Source: Hericium rajendrae
Lineage: Eukaryota > Basidiomycota > Agaricomycetes > Russulales > Hericiaceae
Reading direction: 5' to 3'
NCBI GenBank assembly: GCA_033439255.1
Contig: CM065883.1
Location: 1,116,001-1,180,000, forward strand
Length of the DNA stretch: 64,000 nucleotides
Shown here: positions 59,477 through 64,000 of the stretch, piece by piece
How the letters are laid out: each line of letters starts with the position of its first letter
How positions within the stretch are numbered: the first letter of the stretch is position 1
Made by a program: the position numbers and the translations under genes
Notes under the pieces: model-generated
Databases searched by the model: none
What the model saw: only the letters and a program-made list of their open reading frames with translations
What the model was told of the DNA's origin: nothing

Positions 59477-61470
59477 TCACATAGCATGGAATTGACCCGC
59501 GCCTCCATGCTCGTCACTATGGTATTGAGGACTTGGAGTCGTCTGTCTGTATGGCGACTGCTGGGTATACGTCGGCACATACGGTTGGGGCTGCTGCGCT
59601 GCTGACGCCGATGGACTAATATAGTCTTGATGCGCGTCGTATGCCAGACCGCCGTCTTCCACGTGATAGCCGTGTTGATGTTGCTGGGCGCCGTACTGCG
59701 CTCCTGAGTACACATCGTAAGGATCGGCGACGTAGCCCGGGGTATGTGAACGCGGAAGTGCCGGATCGCTTTGTTGAGCGTAAGGCGCTCCGCCCAGTGC
59801 CAAATGTGCCGTGCTGCCGTAGTCATCCTCGTATGGTGCATCATCACGAAGAGTCACGGCAGACGAGTTATAAGAGTTCGGATCTGGATGTTGGGGATAT
59901 GGTTGATTGTACGCCGGCATAGCCGGATAATCGTAGGCGGCCTTTTGTTCAGAGGCATAGAACTGGTCTCCACCCTTGCCGGAATGGTAGGTTGGAGAAC
60001 GGCTGCGGATGGACGCGACATCGTCGAATTCGTCATCCAAAGATACGTTGGGCAGCGTAGGTTGAGGAAGGGGTTGGTGAATGAGTTCGCCTTTCTTGTT
60101 CTTGAGATGCGAGAAGTCACCGGCGGCTTCTTTCTTCGCGAGTGCTGCTGCCTTTGCCAAGCGCTGCTTGTTACGGCGTTTGATGATCTCAGTGATGCGC
60201 TGTCCACAATATATCAACAAGTGCACTCCACACATGACAGGTCGAGGGGACTCATACCTTGTCGACCTTGTGACAGCAGTATTCCTTCGACGAAAGTTAG
60301 CGCCGAGCGGAATCAGAGATAACATTTCTGCTCACCTTGAGATTACCTTGGATGTAGCAAAGTAAGGGGACGTAACAGACACCCGCGACGATAAGAAGAA
60401 GGAAGGATCCAATGAACACAAGGGTCGTGAAAGGGTGGAGATTGTGAGGGCAGTCGTAACGAAAGTATTTCCTGCGAAATATTTGCCAATATCGTACCAG
60501 GCGCCGTCTTCTTTCTTGGCGAGATATATGGCGTACAGAGTCAGCCCGTTGATTGCTTGACGAGGACCATCGGCCAAGAGCAACCGTTTCCAACCTTTTC
60601 CAATCATTCAATGACTATCTCCGTACCGTAACATGGAAAAACTTACTTTTGAAGGTGAAGAAGACAAAGAACGCGAAGTCATCCTTCTTCTTAGTGGAGT
60701 CTGAGATATGGTTGAAGAAGCAAAAATGGTCGTATGATCCTATGTCATTTTATTAGACGGAAGCGTGTCAAACAGACTATTATAGGCACTCACGCAGGGA
60801 ATAGTAGTGATTGGCCATGATGTTAGTGAATGCATAAGATATGTCACGGCTTGCAATGATCTTCTTGGACTTTCGCGCCTCGTACGCCAGCTGAAAGCTA
60901 TTGTCAGCAGTGAGCGGAGGGACATAGACTGCGCGTTGAACGAACCAGAAGGAACGAGAAGATGATGCATCCTACGAAGAGCCATTTGCCAATATTGAAG
61001 GGGATGAATACGCAACCGTTATCCTCAGTCTTCGGACAGCTGTTGAAGATTTGATTTGACCATGATGAGGTCGTCAACATGGTGACAGCTGTGAAGATAT
61101 CGGAGACATAGACAAGAAAAGACTTCAGGACGATGACATAGAGCCAAAGATATCTGGTCAGAAAGTGTCAGAATCAAGTTGTTCGATAGAGGATCTGTTC
61201 ATAGACATGAAACAGGCCTGAGAAATCCTGCAACTGGCCGTCCGCCCTGTATGCATAGGAACGGCCGCTACAAAGATATTATTCGAAAGTAAGATCGAGA
61301 AACTTACTTCATGCGCATCCCAAAGCCATTGTCTGTAAACTCTCGCGTGTCGACAAAGTCGAACTAAATCCACAGTCGCTGTCAGCCATATATCCCATAG
61401 CAACAGTTCAGAACAGGCGCACCTTGTGGTCGGGGACGATTTCTCGCTTCCAAGATGGGCCTCCACACAT
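59477..61470 (-). CDS. KCH1: Fungal low-affinity potassium transporter, Kch1/Prm6 family
   Basis: The ATG at 61470 gives MCGGPSWKREIVPDHK, then FDFVDTREFTDNGFGMRMK, the family N-terminus. Membrane parts: LYVIVLKSFLVYVSDIFTAV, WLFVGCIIFSFLL, DDFAFFVFFTFKS and FTTLVFIGSFLLLIVAGVCY. Conserved cytosolic blocks are SRDISYAFTNIMANHYYSLR, SYDHFCFFNHI, DGPRQAINGLTLYAIYLAKK and YFAGN. ITEIIKRRNKQRLAKAAALA follows the last helix. The long C-terminal tail is Gln/Tyr/Pro-rich with many short repeats. Kch1 proteins mediate K+ influx needed for Ca2+ channel activation during pheromone or ER stress in yeast. About nine exons. Plasma membrane. Confidence 0.9.
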
Positions 61471-61818
61471 GGTTTGTTATTTCCCAGCGGCAGATGTCGA
61501 CTCTAGAATGGTGGTCTGGGACAGAAAGAACGAGGTTGTCGGACTGACGGTTGTGATGTTGTTCCTGCGTTCTGGCCAGCCAGTGGCATAGAATAGACTT
61601 CTAGCAGAGAACGGTGGACAAAGAATGTATGGCGAAAGAGAACGCCTGGTAGTGGTGCACGCGTGCGGTACTAGAGTCGACGAGACAATTGGTGAGAAGG
61701 TTCAGCCTTGGCTATGGACGAGCCAGTTGCTGTGGCGCCTATCGCAACCGCGAGAGTTGCTTTACGCTTGCTTTGGCGAGTTGCCTTTTACAGACACAAA
61801 GCCTACTACCTCGACACA
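61471..61818. promoter_or_regulatory. Divergent promoter region of KCH1 and DRG1
   Basis: 348 bp between two divergent start codons. Contains only short ORFs. No TATA box or known motif stands out. Confidence 0.35.
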
Positions 61819-63571
61819 ATGACGACCGTACAGAAAATAAAGGTCAGTGGCTTCTCTTTCTATTGTCTATGGTTACTCACGCTGCTATGTGCCGCAGGAG
61901 ATCGAAGATGAGATGGTAGGGCTTTCCTGCATTTTTGTCTAGTGGCGCCAATACTCATTCCGATGTGTAGGCCAAAAGTACGTATAGCATAATGCATCTG
62001 CACTGCGTCAAGGCGGGCTAACCCCTGGTGCATAGCCCAAAAGAATAAGGCCACGAGCTACCATCTTGGACAGCTCAAGGCCAAACTCGCGAAGCTTCGG
62101 CGTGAGCTAATCACCCCGCAAGGTGGTGGTGGAGGCGCCGGTGGACTTGGCTTCGATGTCGCAAGAACTGGTATAGCATCGGTCGGATTTGTTGGTTTTC
62201 CATCTGTCGGCAAGGTGTGCAACACCATTATATGTATGGAACTACTCTAACAGTCGGGCAGTCTACTCTTATGTCCAAATTAACGGGCACGCATTCCGAA
62301 GTCTCCGCTATCGACTTCACGACCCTCACCACTGTCCCTGGTACCGTAAAAGTTCATGGCGCGCCAATCCAAATCCTTGATCTCCGTGAGTACTTTGTCA
62401 AATTTGACTTTTAGCTGTACTCTTTAACGTGATCTGCAGCGGGTATCATTGAGGGAGCTAATGATGGCCGTGGAAGAGGTCGCCAAGGTATGTGTCAGCC
62501 CATCCGTTTCGTAGACTGTTGCTGATAATTTCGCTACAGTCATCGCAGGTATGAAAACAAGCCTTTAAATGGGTGTCCTTCGTCAATTGACAACCGATCC
62601 TTCATACAGTGGCCCGTACATGCAATCTGATCTTCATCGTTCTGGACGTCCTCAAACCACTAGGCGACAAAAAGATTATCGAAGGTGAACTCGAAGGTTT
62701 CGGCATCCGTCTCAACAAGAAGCCGCCATCTATCGTAGTTCGACGGAAGGACAAGGGCGGCATAGCCATCACCAACACCGTCCCGCTCACGAACATTGAT
62801 CACGACGAAATCAAGGCTGTATGCAGCGAGTACCGCCTCACGAACGCTGATGTGTCCATACGACAACCAAATGCGACTGCCGATGATCTCGTCGATGTAA
62901 TTGAAGGCAATCGGTATGCCTTTATGTGCGTTCTGACTTGTTCAATCCATGCTGACGTATAATCACAGAGTATACATCCCAGCATTATACGTAAGTCTCC
63001 ACTCAGTCACACGCATTAAGATGACTAAAATCAAATATGTTTCAAGGTTTTGAACAAAGTGCGTTATTCTTCTTGCTCTCCTTGTCTCCCTGACATCATG
63101 CCCACAGATCGATGCGATCTCGATAGAGGAGCTCGACCTTTTGTACAAAATCCCATACAGTGTCCCTGTGTCTTCGGGTGAATGGCTGAACATCGACGAA
63201 CTCATCGAGAAGATGTGGGAGGCGCTTGATCTCGTTCGCGTCTACACGAAGCCGAGGGGCGGTGCGCCGGACTATACACAACCCGGTTGTTCTCAGACGA
63301 GGAAGGAGCACCGTCGAAGACTTCTGCAATTCGATTCACAAAGAGATTGCTAAGCAGATGAAATAGTAAGCTGGAGGCCCTTTGGTCACAGAGGACCGTC
63401 TCTGACCGATGTTTAACAGCGCGATTGTGTGGGGCGCGAGCGCAAAGCACTCTCGAGGACAGAAGGTCGGATTGGAACATGTGCTTGAAGACGAAGATGG
63501 TATGCAGGCCCCTCTTGTTTGTGAATGTTTCACTGACTTTTTCGATAGTGGTCCATATCTCCAAGAACTAA
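61819..63571 (+). CDS. RBG1: Developmentally regulated GTP-binding protein 1
   Basis: The ATG at 61819 gives MTTVQKIK, then EIEDEM, a 7-nt microexon (61971-61977), then [20 protein letters not shown]. The G1 loop is GFPSVGKSTLMSKL, G2 [10 protein letters not shown]3 [20 protein letters not shown], and NKID ([15 protein letters not shown]) is the G4 motif. The TGS domain follows: [18 protein letters not shown] and [18 protein letters not shown]. The end is [22 protein letters not shown]1/Rbg1 binds ribosomes with its partner Tma46 (DFRP1). The frame breaks at CCC (63282-63284): with one base fewer, the protein reads [18 protein letters not shown] as in other DRG1 proteins. I read this as an assembly insertion. 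About ten exons. Confidence 0.93.
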
Positions 63572-63700
63572 ATGTACATGACCTTCATTTGTCCGATGTA
63601 GCCATATCTCGCTGTCTTTGCAATATTAGTCCTCGCATTCATTTTCCGCATCATTGACATTCCGCTTCAGATTTTCGACATACATGAAACATGTGTTATG

Positions 63701-64000
63701 TTACATCTTGAGATACAGCACGGACAACCGAATATAAGCCCAGACCAGGCCAATCGCACAATAAATACTGGTCAGCATGAGGGGAAGGAATGCCCACTTT
63801 TCTTCGTCCTTGCTTCCGCCCTTAGCCCCTAGCCAGGCCGGGAAAATAACGACGAAAAGCTGAAGTAGAATAAACCCTGCGAGGTACGAGCAAATTCAAG
63901 CGCATTCAGGATGACGCCAAACAACGAGCGAGGGAATCTGTGACAAGACATCATGAAGAAAACGCAGCATCGAGATGTGCATGGCGCTTACTCGAAGATA
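63701..64000 (-). CDS. C-terminus of a hypothetical membrane protein (partial)
   Basis: The gene enters from the right edge and ends at 63701. A 12-nt exon reads IPSL, joined to GFILLQLFVVIFPAWLGAK. A charged loop (GGSKDEEKW) follows, then AFLPLMLTSIYCAIGLVWAY and IRLSVLYLKM. It has two hydrophobic segments that look like the last two transmembrane helices. The family is not recognised; the upstream exons are beyond the window. Confidence 0.55.

Overview
This window looks like a nuclear contig from a mushroom-forming basidiomycete (Agaricomycetes-like). The evidence is about 50% GC, genes on both strands, very many short introns (about 45-63 nt, GT-AG with CTNAC-like branch points), and protein families with basidiomycete-style architecture. 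I see no rRNA, CRISPR array, prophage or recognisable transposon. All coordinates come from splicing done by eye; exon edges marked uncertain should be treated as such.

Layout. 1-530: 5' part of a CCCH/DUF7923-type gene running off the left edge. 1.77-3.64 kb: replication licensing factor CDT1. 3.9-6.0 kb: a small unknown ORF and a Gfo/Idh/MocA oxidoreductase. 6.4-10.2 kb: an unrecognised conserved protein, then nucleoporin NSP1. 10.5-12.35 kb: a WW-like membrane protein. 12.5-15.9 kb: three proteasome genes (beta1/PRE3, RPN12, alpha7/PRE10). 16.1-19.1 kb: nucleoporin NUP82. 19.6-21.6 kb: MFS drug-type transporter. 22.7-26.3 kb: DEAD-box splicing helicase PRP5. 26.4-27.6 kb: PI31 proteasome regulator. 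28-29 kb: unknown conserved protein. 29.3-32.8 kb: ankyrin-DysF-FYVE-RING protein. 33.3-35.7 kb: ferric reductase. 35.7-37.5 kb: gene-free. 37.5-39.2 kb: kynurenine aminotransferase (BNA3-like). 39.4-45.3 kb: the large SLH1/ASCC3 RNA helicase. 45.6-46.6 kb: EMC3. 46.9-47.8 kb: NCS1. 48.3-49.9 kb: unknown Cys-rich protein. 50.3-51.9 kb: PROPPIN WD40 protein. 52.2-54.1 kb: arginyltransferase ATE1. 54.5-55.3 kb: mitochondrial IMP2. 55.5-57.7 kb: sugar transporter. 58.5-59.3 kb: doubtful ORF. 59.5-61.5 kb: KCH1-type potassium transporter. 61.8-63.6 kb: DRG1/RBG1 GTPase. 63.7 kb to the right edge: C-terminus of a membrane protein.

Most genes are housekeeping. The striking grouping is functional: four proteasome genes (PRE3, RPN12, PRE10, PI31) lie within 15 kb, and the two promoter regions serving PRE3/RPN12 and PRE10 share an exact 11-mer, TGGCGGAGATG, followed by ACGCGT. 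Arginyltransferase ATE1 of the N-degron pathway lies on the same contig.

A second theme is sequence quality. Several genes, including ones expected to be essential, are interrupted by single-base frame breaks, usually at short homopolymers, with conserved protein on both sides in different frames. I read most of these as assembly indels, not real mutations.
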